Of a stretch of DNA of 64,000 nt, positions 42,332-51,579 are shown in pieces. The notes under the pieces were generated by a model, which was not told the DNA's origin, ran no database searches, and saw only the letters and a list, made by a program, of their open reading frames with translations. Numbering within the stretch: position 1 is the stretch's first letter; every line of letters begins with the position of its first letter. The position numbers were made by a program, and so were the translations under genes. The DNA is taken from positions 62,001 to 126,000 of the forward strand of contig NZ_FUWH01000005.1 in NCBI RefSeq assembly GCF_900167075.1, written 5' to 3'. This DNA is from Sediminibacterium ginsengisoli. GTDB lineage: Bacteria > Bacteroidota > Bacteroidia > Chitinophagales > Chitinophagaceae.

Positions 42332-43137
42332 GAACTAGTAAACCTGCAGTCCATTTTACCGATAACTATCTTTTAAATCCTTCCAATCCGGTTACCATAA
42401 ACCTGATCGGCGCGGGAGGAACAGGCAGCCAGATGCTTACCGCACTTTCCAGAATCAACCATTCACTCCTCGCACTCGGCCACCCTGGACTCTATCTTCG
42501 CTTATTCGATGATGATATTGTCACATCTGCCAACCTGGGAAGACAATTATTTGCAACATCTGAAATTGGCAGTCATAAATCAGCTGCACTGATCTCAAGA
42601 GTCAACCGTTTCTTTGGAACCAATTGGAAATCTTACTCTTGCAAATACGATCAACATTTAAACGATGTCGATGAATTAACCGCAAACATGACAATCACCT
42701 GTGTTGACACTGCCAAAGGTCGCTTTGAAATCGCTGATATTTTGTCCACTTTACCAACACAAAGCCACGGTCCGAACTGCCCGATCTATTGGATGGATCT
42801 GGGCAATTCGCGGCACACCGGCCAGGCACTCTTATCAACCGTTAAAACAGTTCAGCAACCAAAATCAAAATTATTTCTACCTGTGCCGAATCTCCCTGCG
42901 ATCACAACAGAATTTGCCCACCTCTTAATGAGCGCCGACGACAGCAATCAACCCAGTTGCTCCTTAAGTGAAGCCATCACAAAACAAGACCTCTTTATCA
43001 ACTCTGCGATTAGCACTTTCGGGGCATCACTCCTATGGAATTTATTCAGGGAGGGCATGATTCATTATCGTGGCTTTTTCATGAATTTAAAGCAATATTC
43101 TTCCAATCCCATCGCCATCGTAGCAGCAAAGAATTAA
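42328..43137 (+). CDS. PRTRC system ThiF-family (E1-like) protein
   Basis: A 269-residue E1-like adenylating enzyme. The Rossmann nucleotide-binding motif is INLIGAGGTGSQML, followed by RLFDDDIVTSANLGRQLF with the acidic residues and arginine that bind ATP, and a later TCVDTAKGRFEIADIL. No zinc-binding CxxC pairs are seen, as usual for this group. It probably activates the C-terminus of PRTRC C. It is last in the PRTRC block; a 328-base region follows before mobC. Confidence 0.9.
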   Translation: MRTSKPAVHFTDNYLLNPSNPVTINLIGAGGTGSQMLTALSRINHSLLALGHPGLYLRLFDDDIVTSANLGRQLFATSEIGSHKSAALISRVNRFFGTNWKSYSCKYDQHLNDVDELTANMTITCVDTAKGRFEIADILSTLPTQSHGPNCPIYWMDLGNSRHTGQALLSTVKTVQQPKSKLFLPVPNLPAITTEFAHLLMSADDSNQPSCSLSEAITKQDLFINSAISTFGASLLWNLFREGMIHYRGFFMNLKQYSSNPIAIVAAKN

Positions 43138-43465
43138 GCAGTTTTCAAAGGATTTTCTTTCTAAAAAATGGCAAACACAGTTGGCTTTTCGAGCCACTTA
43201 TTGGTCCACAATTACCTATCAAACAAATCGTTGCCTGCTCTAATTTCAGGCATGCCTATATAGCGTTCTACACGCATACTACATTTACACCAGTAACAGA
43301 AAGGGATGCTCTTTAAGTAATCCGTAGAAATTGAATTAGGTAGCCGACTTAGCGCCGGCTGCAAGATGTACAAACGTAATACGTTTGGGATCATTAGCCA
43401 CCCACTCGAAACTCGTGGGTGGAAAATTAAACAATGAATTGCTGCGTGAATAAAAACGAAATGTG
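43138..43465. other. Candidate oriT region upstream of mobC
   Basis: About 330 bases without a gene, between the PRTRC block and the mob genes. It has AGGCATGCCT (43248-43257), CAAACGT-AAT-ACGTTTG (43371-43387) and CCACCCAC (43398-43405) paired with GTGGGTGG (43415-43422). Nested inverted repeats just before mobC and a relaxase are typical of an origin of transfer. The last hairpin also fits the row of hairpins upstream of other genes here, so the nick site cannot be fixed. Confidence 0.5.
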
Positions 43466-43852
43466 ATGAAAAAGGAACAGCATAATATCAGGAAACACAT
43501 CGTGACCTTACGCATGAATGATGAGGAATTCCAAAGTATGGAAAACTTTCGCAAAGCGACTACGGAAAGAACGACCAGTAACTACTTGCGCAAATTGGCT
43601 CTTAAAAAGCCTGTCACTAGCCTGACCCGAAATCAATCCATCGATGAGCTCAATCAGGAACTGATCCTGTTAAGAAGAGAAATCAATGCCATCGGTAACA
43701 ATTTCAACCAGGCCATCCATAAACTTCATACCCTGGAACGCATCCCCGAATTCCGGCAATGGATCGAAACCTACGAACACACCCGGGTCGCGCTAAAAAA
43801 GAAAGCTGATCAGGCATTTGAATACATCATTCAAAAAACCGGACAATGGTAG
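43466..43852 (+). CDS. mobC: MobC-type relaxosome accessory protein
   Basis: A 128-residue protein from the ATG at 43466 (GTG at 43463 is an alternative). A ribbon-helix-helix N-terminus (RKHIVTLRMNDEEFQSMENFRKATTERTTSNYLRKLALKKP) leads to a helical tail (ELNQELILLRREINAIGNNFNQAIHKLHT), the typical MobC pattern where IGNNxNQ is conserved. It binds oriT and helps the relaxase open the strand. It overlaps the relaxase gene by 7 bases. Confidence 0.9.
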   Translation: MKKEQHNIRKHIVTLRMNDEEFQSMENFRKATTERTTSNYLRKLALKKPVTSLTRNQSIDELNQELILLRREINAIGNNFNQAIHKLHTLERIPEFRQWIETYEHTRVALKKKADQAFEYIIQKTGQW

Positions 43853-45048
43853 CCCGTATCACCACACCGAAAAGCCTCTCCGAAACACTAAACTACAACG
43901 AACACAAAGTGCGACGGGGTGTAGCTTCCTGCATCGCCGAGAAAAATTTCTTAAAACCATTGCAGTCGATGACTTTTTATGATAAGCTGCACTGGTTTGA
44001 AAACCGCAACCAACTGAATAATCGGGCAGCTACAAAAACCATACATATATCTCTCAACTTCGCGCCAGGAGAAGTGTTAGATAATTTGAAGCTTTCGAAC
44101 ATCGCATTTGATTACATGCAACGCATTGGTTTTGCAGATCAACCTTTCCTGATCTACAAACATAACGATGCCGGACACCCACATATCCATATCGTTTCAA
44201 CCACCATTCGCGAAGACGGAACAAGGATCAATACCCACAACCTGGGTCGTAATCAGTCAGAAGAAGCAAGAAAAAAAATTGAAATCAAATATGGCTTGGT
44301 GCAGGCAGGTCTACAAGTTCTTCCGGTCAATAAGGGAGTTACAAAAATTGAATATGGCAGATCTGAAACAAAAAGAAGCATCGCAAATATATTAACGCAA
44401 GTCATCAACTTGTACAACTACACTTCCCTCCCTGAATTGAATGTTATACTAAAACATTTTGGTGTAATAGCGGATCGTGGAAAGGAAGACAGTTTCACCT
44501 TCAGAAACAAAGGGTTATTATATCGTGTACTGGATAAGAATGGGCAGCCACATGGCGTACCCATCAAAGCCAGTACTATTACAGGCAAGCCCACACTCTC
44601 TTACCTGGAAAAAAGATTTGAACAAAATAAAACAAATCGGAAAACCTTAAAACTTTTATTACAGCAAACCATTGTAAGGACTCTAGAAAAACATCCAGCA
44701 TCATTACAGGAATTAATCATTTCACTAAGACATGAGAAGGTTTATTCCATACTTCGCCAGAATACAGAAGGACAGATATACGGTATCACTTTCCTGGATA
44801 ATAAGAATAAAAGCGTTTTTAATGGCTCTGAACTTGGCAAACCATACAGTATAGGAGGTATCTCAAAAACGCTGAGCAATACACAAGGAAACTATAAGAA
44901 TCAATCTACCCCTGCTGTCTCAACTGAAATAGCATTACCAAGCATGCTTGACAAACTATTAGAACCAACTACTCAAAATAGTCAAACCCCTTTTACGTTG
45001 CGAAAAAAGAGAAAGAAAAAAAACAGGCCAGGCACAAACCCTAAATGA
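43846..45048 (+). CDS. MOBP-like relaxase/mobilization nuclease
   Basis: A 400-residue relaxase. The N-terminal domain carries the metal-binding HxxxxHxHxH set in KHNDAGHPHIHIVSTT (H106, H111, H113, H115). The catalytic tyrosine is probably near the start (LSETLNYNEHKV, Y17). The end is basic (RKKRKKKNRPGTNPK), as often for DNA-binding tails. It nicks oriT and pilots the strand. It overlaps mobC and lies 6 bases before the coupling protein. Confidence 0.9.
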   Translation: MVARITTPKSLSETLNYNEHKVRRGVASCIAEKNFLKPLQSMTFYDKLHWFENRNQLNNRAATKTIHISLNFAPGEVLDNLKLSNIAFDYMQRIGFADQPFLIYKHNDAGHPHIHIVSTTIREDGTRINTHNLGRNQSEEARKKIEIKYGLVQAGLQVLPVNKGVTKIEYGRSETKRSIANILTQVINLYNYTSLPELNVILKHFGVIADRGKEDSFTFRNKGLLYRVLDKNGQPHGVPIKASTITGKPTLSYLEKRFEQNKTNRKTLKLLLQQTIVRTLEKHPASLQELIISLRHEKVYSILRQNTEGQIYGITFLDNKNKSVFNGSELGKPYSIGGISKTLSNTQGNYKNQSTPAVSTEIALPSMLDKLLEPTTQNSQTPFTLRKKRKKKNRPGTNPK

Positions 45049-45054
45049 TCAGCT

Positions 45055-47043
45055 ATGTCAACAGGCGAAAACGAACAGGCGCTCAGAAAAATCATGGACA
45101 TGACCCGGCTCGGGTCCATCCTATTGCTGCTACTGCACTTTTATTTCTACTGTTACACCGCATTCAAGGATCTCGGGCTTCGATTCTCCCTCACGGATCA
45201 CATACTGCGCAACCTGGTCGCTACCGGCTTCTTTAAGGCAGCTTACATCTCCAAAGCCTGGTCGATGGGACTTCTGCTGATTTCTCTGCTGGGAACACGC
45301 GGCAAGAAACAACCGGAGTACACAATTAAATCAGTGTTTGTATTGGGCACTTTAGGAATGGTACTTTATTGGATAAGTCATGTGTTGCTCCAATTTGATT
45401 CTGACGCTCGTTTTCTGGTAATTAGCTATATCATAATTTGTTCAACAGGCTTCTGCCTTTGTCTTGCTGCAGGCACCCGGATCAGCCGCATACTTCAAAT
45501 CAGTGTCACCCAGGATGTATTCAACATTATAAACGAAACCTTTCCACAGGAAGAAAAATTACACAGCAATGAGTACTCTGTCAACTTTCGGGCTCAGTAT
45601 TCATTGAAGTCATCCGTTCGCAGGTCGTGGATCAATATCATCAATCCATTCAGAGGTACACTTGTTACCGGAAGTCCGGGTGCCGGCAAATCCTGGTTCA
45701 TTATACTGCCACTTATCAGGCAGCAGATCCAAAAAGGATATGCCATGTTCATATACGACTTCAAATACGACGACCTTTCCAAAGCTGCCTATAATTGGTT
45801 GCTGCAATACCAAAAATCCTATGACAGCCAACCCAGTTTTTACGCGATCAACTTCGACAACCTGGCTACATCACATCGTTGCAACCCTCTTGACCCGGAC
45901 GCAATGATTGATATTACAGATGCAACAGAATCAGCACGCAGCATCCTGCTGGGGCTAAACCGCGAATGGATTAAAAAACAAGGTGATTTTTTTGTAGAGT
46001 CTCCTATCAATTTTGTTACAGCGATCATCTGGTTCCTGCGCAAGCATGAAGATGGCATGTATTGCACCCTTCCTCATGTTATTGAACTCATGCAGGTGGA
46101 TTACGACAAATTATTCCCTGTACTGAACACACAACCAGAAATCGAAGTTCTTGTAAATCCTTTTATTTCTGCCTATCAGAATGACGCAATGGAACAATTG
46201 GAAGGTCAGATCGCCAGCGCTAAAATCGGCATGGCCAGACTGGCATCTCCCTCTTTGTATTGGGTACTATCAGGTAACGATTTCACATTGGATATCAATA
46301 GCCCATCTAACCCTAAAATTGTCTGTATCGGGAACAATCCCGAAAAGCAGACCATATATGGTGCCGTGCTTTCGCTATACGTGTCACGACTGGTCAAAAT
46401 CGTCAACAAAAAAGGAAGACAGAAATCTTCGCTCGTCTTTGATGAATTTCCTACTATATTCTTCAATAACATGGATTCCCTGATTGCGACTGCACGAAGT
46501 AACAAAGTAGCCACCTTATTGGCCATGCAGGATTTCAGCCAGCTGAAAAAAGATTATGGACGTGACCAGGCCGAAGTAATTACCAATATCTGCGGAAATA
46601 TTATCAGCGGACAAGTTGTTGGCGACACAGCCAAATCACTTTCGGAAAGGTTCGGTAAGATCGTGCAAGAGAAAAGAAGTATGAATGTTAACAGGATGGA
46701 CACCTCCAGCAGTACTTCCTGGCAATTGGATCAGGCAATCCCTCCCTCCCGGATTGCAACACTTTCTTCCGGTCAATTTGTAGGACTTGTGGCAGACAAT
46801 CCTGATGATCGCATTAAACTTAAAATGTTCCACGCAGATATCCAGCAGGACACCAATGCCTTGAATCTGGAAATGAAAACATTCAAGGATATACCTCAAG
46901 TATATGATATAACAACCCAGGAGATACAGGATAACTATTACCAGATCAAATTTGACATTCAGACAATGGTGGAAAAAGTGATCGCTAAACTTCTACTGCA
47001 AAAAAAGCAAAAGATACAATCCACCCTTGGCAACGACCCTTAG
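45055..47043 (+). CDS. VirD4/TraG-type coupling protein
   Basis: A 662-residue type IV coupling protein. Four hydrophobic segments lie in residues 18-145. Walker A is GSPGAGKS at 206-213 and Walker B is SLVFDEFPTIFF. YDFKYDDLSKAAYN and MQDFSQLKKDYG match the TraG/TraD family. It links the relaxase-DNA complex to a conjugation channel and hydrolyses ATP. No other type IV secretion genes are in the window, so the element may depend on a helper. The stop codon lies inside a terminator hairpin. Confidence 0.9.
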   Translation: MSTGENEQALRKIMDMTRLGSILLLLLHFYFYCYTAFKDLGLRFSLTDHILRNLVATGFFKAAYISKAWSMGLLLISLLGTRGKKQPEYTIKSVFVLGTLGMVLYWISHVLLQFDSDARFLVISYIIICSTGFCLCLAAGTRISRILQISVTQDVFNIINETFPQEEKLHSNEYSVNFRAQYSLKSSVRRSWINIINPFRGTLVTGSPGAGKSWFIILPLIRQQIQKGYAMFIYDFKYDDLSKAAYNWLLQYQKSYDSQPSFYAINFDNLATSHRCNPLDPDAMIDITDATESARSILLGLNREWIKKQGDFFVESPINFVTAIIWFLRKHEDGMYCTLPHVIELMQVDYDKLFPVLNTQPEIEVLVNPFISAYQNDAMEQLEGQIASAKIGMARLASPSLYWVLSGNDFTLDINSPSNPKIVCIGNNPEKQTIYGAVLSLYVSRLVKIVNKKGRQKSSLVFDEFPTIFFNNMDSLIATARSNKVATLLAMQDFSQLKKDYGRDQAEVITNICGNIISGQVVGDTAKSLSERFGKIVQEKRSMNVNRMDTSSSTSWQLDQAIPPSRIATLSSGQFVGLVADNPDDRIKLKMFHADIQQDTNALNLEMKTFKDIPQVYDITTQEIQDNYYQIKFDIQTMVEKVIAKLLLQKKQKIQSTLGNDP

Positions 47044-47074
47044 GTTGGTAAGGGGTCGTACCAAGGGGGATTTT
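47024..47074 (+). terminator. Terminator spanning the coupling-protein stop codon
   Basis: CCCTTGG-CA-ACGACCC (47024-47039) pairs with GGGTCGTACCAAGGG (47053-47067), with a small bulge, and is followed by GGATTTTATTT. The stop codon (47041-47043) lies in the loop. Confidence 0.65.
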
Positions 47075-47100
47075 ATTTGAGCATTATCAATAACCATTTA

Positions 47101-47328
47101 TTACCTGGTCTTTTCGATTCGGTCATTATTAATATATCTATGATTTTTATATCGATACATTGTCCGAAAATACATAAGTAACATTACCGCAAGAACAAAT
47201 AGAATGGAACCTAAAATGATCAACACGCGCAAAATTTTGCTTTTAAGTGTGGGCGGTTTCTCTATGACAGGCTTTCTGGGGCGAGGTGAAACAATTGCTT
47301 TTTTTCTTCGATGACGTGCTTTGGACAT
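47101..47328 (-). CDS. Small single-span membrane protein beside the P1B-type ATPase
   Basis: A 75-residue protein: a very basic start (MSKARHRRKKAIVSPRPRKPVIEKPPTLKSK), one membrane span (ILRVLIILGSILFVLAVMLLMYF) and a basic tail. It lies 10 bases after the ATPase gene on the same strand. A protein of like plan (63818-64000) precedes the CusA fusion, so both may be small partners of metal pumps. Function unknown. Confidence 0.6.
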   Translation of the reverse strand: MSKARHRRKKAIVSPRPRKPVIEKPPTLKSKILRVLIILGSILFVLAVMLLMYFRTMYRYKNHRYINNDRIEKTR

Positions 47329-47338
47329 GGTATCTTTT

Positions 47339-49180
47339 TTAGGAAACCTTCATTCTTAATAATTTGATAGAATTTAGACATACAAGTGCAACAGCCAATA
47401 GATGAACTGCAGCGGCCTCCATAGGGCCTACGATTTTCATAAGCACCAATAATATCCCAACGATGTGCAAAAGCGCAACACATACAATCATATTCTGATA
47501 AATGGTATTTATGGAACGCTTGCTAATAGTAATAGCCTTGAAGACCCCTTGCAGCTTATCCTTCATAAGAACGACACCAGCACCCTCCATTGCAGCCTGC
47601 ATTTCAATAGCACCTATCGAAATACCTACATTTGCATTTTTTAATGCAGCTGCATCATGGAGACTATCTCCAACCATTGCCACAATGGCACCACTTTCCT
47701 GCAATTCGTGGATAATACTGACCTTATCGCCGGGCAATAAATTGGCCCTGTGTTCGCTGATCCCGATCTGCCTTGATACAAACCGGGCAGTTTCGGGGTT
47801 GTCACCGGTAAGCATGATAACCCGCTCTATTCCAATATCGTTTAATAATTTAATCAATTCAGAAGCACCATCGCGAATGGCATCCGAAACATAAAATATG
47901 CCAGCCAGCTTGTAGTTTATGGCTATAAAAATGGCCGTTTCTGTACTATTGACAGTTGCCAGGAATCCGGATACACTCTTATCGTTCATAAACGAACGAT
48001 TCCCGATTAATACAGCTTGCTCGTCGACTCTGGCAGCAACACCACGTCCTTTTACAACGTAAAAATCAGAAGCCGGTGGATATGCGATGGCACGTTCTCC
48101 CGCATACGAAAGGATTGCTTTTGCAATCGGATGATCGCAGCCACTATCTGCAGCAGCTGCCAATCTTATTAATTGTTCTTCGCTGAATTTCGAATCAACG
48201 ATCTGCAAGCGGCTAACTCTTGGCTTGCCTACCGTTAGCGTACCAGCCTTATCAAACACGAATGTGTCAACCCTCGCAAGCTCTTCCAGGAAATTGCCTC
48301 CTTTAAACAATATACCCTCACGTAGCGCACGGGAAATAGCAGCAATTTTGACAACCCCGATCCCCAATCCCAATTGGGCAGGTGAACCAAGTATAAGTAA
48401 GGATATCACCAACTGTATATCACGGGTCATCACATAAACAACTCCAACACATATTAAAATTGCTGGCCCTAACCACACTGCAATCCTATCTGTCAGATTT
48501 TTTATGGGTAGCTGTTTTGATTCCGCATCGCTTACCAGAGCATGCACCCGGGAAAAAATAGTGTCCGAACCAACTTTTGTCGCTTCAATGTCCAAAGAAC
48601 CAGCATTCATAAAAGTGCCCGCATACACCTTAGCTCCAGATGTTTTTATTTTACACGCACTATCTCCAGTAATAGCTGCCTCGTTAATGGCTCCGCCTCC
48701 TCCGACTATTTCACCATCTACCGGAACTGTCTCACCTGTTTTTAACAATACAATATCGCCAGCCCTCAGGTCAATAATAGAAACCTTTCTTTTCTGCCCC
48801 TTGTGCTTAACAACCACAGCCGATGGCAAAGTGTCCTGTAACTTTTCTATAGAAGATCTGGCAAACGTGACACTTATAATAGAAATGTACTCAGCGATCA
48901 AAATGAATAAAAGTGCTACGATACCTACCAAGTATTCTTTACAAACAAGAGAAAGGACAACCGCTACCGTAAAAAAAAGGGGCGTTCCAATTTTTCGTTT
49001 CCTCACTAGGCCTTTAATCCCAGTTTTGATCAGTGCATATAAACCAAAAGCTACACCCCATAGCAGGATTTCAGGGGATATGATGTGCTCATAATAAACA
49101 ACACCAAACAGTGCAACTATTATAATTCTTATAAACTCCCACAGAAATTCCATGGGTAATAATTCAGTTGATTTACTCAT
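47339..49180 (-). CDS. P1B-type (heavy-metal) ATPase homologue with altered catalytic motifs
   Basis: A 613-residue P-type ATPase with the overall metal-ATPase fold: about eight membrane spans, actuator, phosphorylation and nucleotide domains (HP pair at 350-351 in GCDHPIAKA). Several key motifs depart from the norm. TGE is TGD (171-173), the membrane CPC/SPC metal site is SPA (266-268), DKTGT is DKAGT (310-314, the Asp kept) and GDGxND is GDSLHD (504-509). It lacks an N-terminal HMA CxxC domain. It may be inactive, specialised or regulatory. It lies between an SFSLRGPP protein and a small membrane protein. A normal homologue is at 53669-55714. Confidence 0.85.
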   Translation of the reverse strand: MSKSTELLPMEFLWEFIRIIIVALFGVVYYEHIISPEILLWGVAFGLYALIKTGIKGLVRKRKIGTPLFFTVAVVLSLVCKEYLVGIVALLFILIAEYISIISVTFARSSIEKLQDTLPSAVVVKHKGQKRKVSIIDLRAGDIVLLKTGETVPVDGEIVGGGGAINEAAITGDSACKIKTSGAKVYAGTFMNAGSLDIEATKVGSDTIFSRVHALVSDAESKQLPIKNLTDRIAVWLGPAILICVGVVYVMTRDIQLVISLLILGSPAQLGLGIGVVKIAAISRALREGILFKGGNFLEELARVDTFVFDKAGTLTVGKPRVSRLQIVDSKFSEEQLIRLAAAADSGCDHPIAKAILSYAGERAIAYPPASDFYVVKGRGVAARVDEQAVLIGNRSFMNDKSVSGFLATVNSTETAIFIAINYKLAGIFYVSDAIRDGASELIKLLNDIGIERVIMLTGDNPETARFVSRQIGISEHRANLLPGDKVSIIHELQESGAIVAMVGDSLHDAAALKNANVGISIGAIEMQAAMEGAGVVLMKDKLQGVFKAITISKRSINTIYQNMIVCVALLHIVGILLVLMKIVGPMEAAAVHLLAVALVCLNSIKLLRMKVS

Positions 49181-49502
49181 TATTTAATCATGTTGTGAAA
49201 TAAGAAGTATCGATTCATAATTGCTTAACCAACTATCGACTCCCTTACAGCATTCCTCATCCTTGAACTGCGTTAACAGACTATGTTGAACAATTCCTTA
49301 AGCGATCACTTTAATTACATTCTTGTTCACTCTAAATCAGCATTTCAACCACTGATTAACGTGCAGGATAAATAGTAACGTTACGCGCTCCACCAAAAGG
49401 TAATTACCAGGAACAGGACTCCTAAGAATAGAATACAGATAGGATATACCCTTTGGTTATCGGGATATACCAATAAAAAAAATAGTTGAAACAGCACAAA
49501 AA
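49181..49502. other. Intergenic region between two genes of the short metal cluster
   Basis: About 320 AT-rich bases with no gene recognised. A direct repeat GGATATACC occurs at 49442 and 49463, a spacing of 21. A promoter for the ATPase may lie here, but no TAnnTTTG element was assigned. Confidence 0.4.
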
Positions 49503-49898
49503 TTAGCTAGTGGGAGGTCCGCGCAAAGAGAAAGAAAAGAAGAATTCCTGGTTCAGAGGATCTGATATCGACCTAAATGGCCTTTGTTGATAGCTTACCT
49601 GCCATTGAGGAAATACCACAGACACAATCGCCAGCTCTGAAAGACCCAACGTATTATCATCAGGAAAGTCCTTACCTGGCAACTCACCTAAAAAAACTAA
49701 GGTATTTTGAAAATTGCTGTGCTGAAAGTGCGAAAAGGCATCCTGGAAATCCAGAGAAGAATGATCATGCGAGAAAGATGAAACTTCAGTTGTTTGTTTG
49801 GCCAGCTCACTGTCACCCCGATGTGAATGAGGCACAAAATCATGACCCAGTATCACCAGGATAGAAAGAAACAGAATAATATGACGGAATGCTTTCAC
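49503..49898 (-). CDS. Small exported protein with C-terminal SFSLRGPP motif (second copy)
   Basis: A 131-residue protein from a GTG start. It has a signal-like N-terminus (HIILFLSILVILGHDFVPHSHRGDS), a middle rich in histidine (SFSHDHSSLDF, FSHFQHSNF) and the ending FFFSFSLRGPPTS. It shares length, the GHD..H start and the SFSLRGPP end with 2814-3209. It precedes a metal ATPase in the same direction, which fits the association of this family with metal efflux. It is probably exported; function unknown. Confidence 0.7.
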   Translation of the reverse strand: MKAFRHIILFLSILVILGHDFVPHSHRGDSELAKQTTEVSSFSHDHSSLDFQDAFSHFQHSNFQNTLVFLGELPGKDFPDDNTLGLSELAIVSVVFPQWQVSYQQRPFRSISDPLNQEFFFSFSLRGPPTS

Positions 49899-50151
49899 GT
49901 AAAATATCCTAACCTGTTCTGAGTTTTAAAGAAGGTTTAAAGGTAATAGAATTCCTGTCTTTTTAATAGATATTCTTAAAAACCAAATACCCTTTGATGA
50001 GCATTATATCATTTGAGGCAGCCAAAAAATCCGACTGAACCAATCCTTCAATTAAGAAAAAGAAATAATAGAAATAGTTCAGTTTTTTTCAGGAAGATTT
50101 AAGAAACAGAAAAAATATAATAAATTTATAATATACCATTCTGACTTGCCC

Positions 50152-51549
50152 ATGAGTTACCTTGATTCATTACCAGAAAAAGAACTTGCAAAATATGAGA
50201 TCGTAAACAATCTCTATAATCTTCTTTCGATTGCCCTACAGCCTGGGGCAAAAAGAAAAATTTCCTATAAGATAATCAGGGAAGAGTTTGATTTGACGCA
50301 ATCTCATAACACAGAAATATTTTTTCACAATTGCATCTTCCTGGAGAAAGTGATGATAAGAAAAGCCACTTTCGAACATGACCTGGGATTCCATGATTGT
50401 TTTTTTGATAAAGATTTTGCTATTGGGAATGAAGTAAATTGCAAGAAGTCATTTGGCGTAATCAACTGTAAGTTCAAGACAACGTTTGTTTCGATTGATG
50501 CAGAATACGGAGATTGTTATTTTAAGATCCGGGAATGCAATGACTTTATGATCAAAGGGCTCACTTTCCGCAGTATGATCATGGAATACGAAGGGGTGCA
50601 TAAACTTAACCAGGTTAGCCTTAGCGATCTGAATGAATTTACAGAAGGTGAAATGCGCTTACAATCATTGGTAGCAGATAATTTTAATCTGACAGGTAGT
50701 TCAAAAAAAATGAATTATTATATAGAGAACCTATTTGTCAAAAAACTCAATATCGATGAATATAGGAACGATGGGATTTTACGATTAACGGATATTAATG
50801 CACTAAATCCCAATGTCGAAACTGAGTTTATTATTTCAGACAGCTACCTGGGCAGAGCAGAGTTTAATGACATTGACTTTAGTTCCTTTTCACACCTATA
50901 CATCGGTGATTCCCGTATCATTGATTGCTCCTTTACCAATGTGACCTGGAGCAAATCCATAGGCGCATTTGATTATTTTCAGAAACACATCTCGGATACT
51001 GAAACCAAAATAAAGGACATTGAGAAACCAGGGTTTCTACAACTGTTTAAAACAGCACGGCTCAGAACACATAACGATGTCATCTCTTATTATGGCAAAC
51101 AACGCGAGATCTATCGCCAGCTGAAATATGCCATGGCAAAACAAGGAGATGTTGTCAATGAACAGCATTTCCACGCCCTCGAAATGGAAGCCTATGACAA
51201 ATCACTGCTTTGGTCAAAAAGCCGTTGGACCAAAATGATCCTGAAACTAAGCAGGTGGACAAGCGATTATGGCCAAAGCGTCATAAAACCAATAATCTGG
51301 CTATTTACAGTGCATTTTATTCTCTTTTCCATACTGGTTTATAATAACTACTTCCCCAACCTGCAGTTTTCAACCCAACCCAACTGGCAGGGATTCAAAG
51401 ACGGGATTAACTATTATTTTGAAACCATCAACCCGTTCCGCAAGACAGAATCAGGACTTTCCTTTGTCGTAATTGACCTGACCATGCGTATCTGGTCATC
51501 TTACATGATCTATAATTTCATCAGGGCCAGCAGAAGATTCATAAAGTAA
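50152..51549 (+). CDS. Beta-helix/pentapeptide-like protein with C-terminal membrane segment
   Basis: From the ATG at 50152 it encodes 465 residues (TTG at 50146 is a less likely start). Residues 60-290 form repeated short strands with regular C/F/I positions (FFHNCIFLEKVMIRKATFEHDLGFHDCFFD), typical of pentapeptide or right-handed beta-helix proteins. The C-terminus has YGKQREIYRQLKYAMAKQGD, a helical linker, and one or two membrane spans (SVIKPIIWLFTVHFILFSILVY and a second near the end). Related proteins of this plan are of unknown function. It is a single gene before a hairpin. Confidence 0.65.
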   Translation: MSYLDSLPEKELAKYEIVNNLYNLLSIALQPGAKRKISYKIIREEFDLTQSHNTEIFFHNCIFLEKVMIRKATFEHDLGFHDCFFDKDFAIGNEVNCKKSFGVINCKFKTTFVSIDAEYGDCYFKIRECNDFMIKGLTFRSMIMEYEGVHKLNQVSLSDLNEFTEGEMRLQSLVADNFNLTGSSKKMNYYIENLFVKKLNIDEYRNDGILRLTDINALNPNVETEFIISDSYLGRAEFNDIDFSSFSHLYIGDSRIIDCSFTNVTWSKSIGAFDYFQKHISDTETKIKDIEKPGFLQLFKTARLRTHNDVISYYGKQREIYRQLKYAMAKQGDVVNEQHFHALEMEAYDKSLLWSKSRWTKMILKLSRWTSDYGQSVIKPIIWLFTVHFILFSILVYNNYFPNLQFSTQPNWQGFKDGINYYFETINPFRKTESGLSFVVIDLTMRIWSSYMIYNFIRASRRFIK

Positions 51550-51579
51550 GATATCTTCCAGCTATTTGAGTATGTATTA

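Noticed and set aside
43035-43316. 93-aa plus-strand frame overlapping the ThiF gene end
   Set aside because: It begins inside ThiF in another frame and continues through palindromic intergenic DNA.
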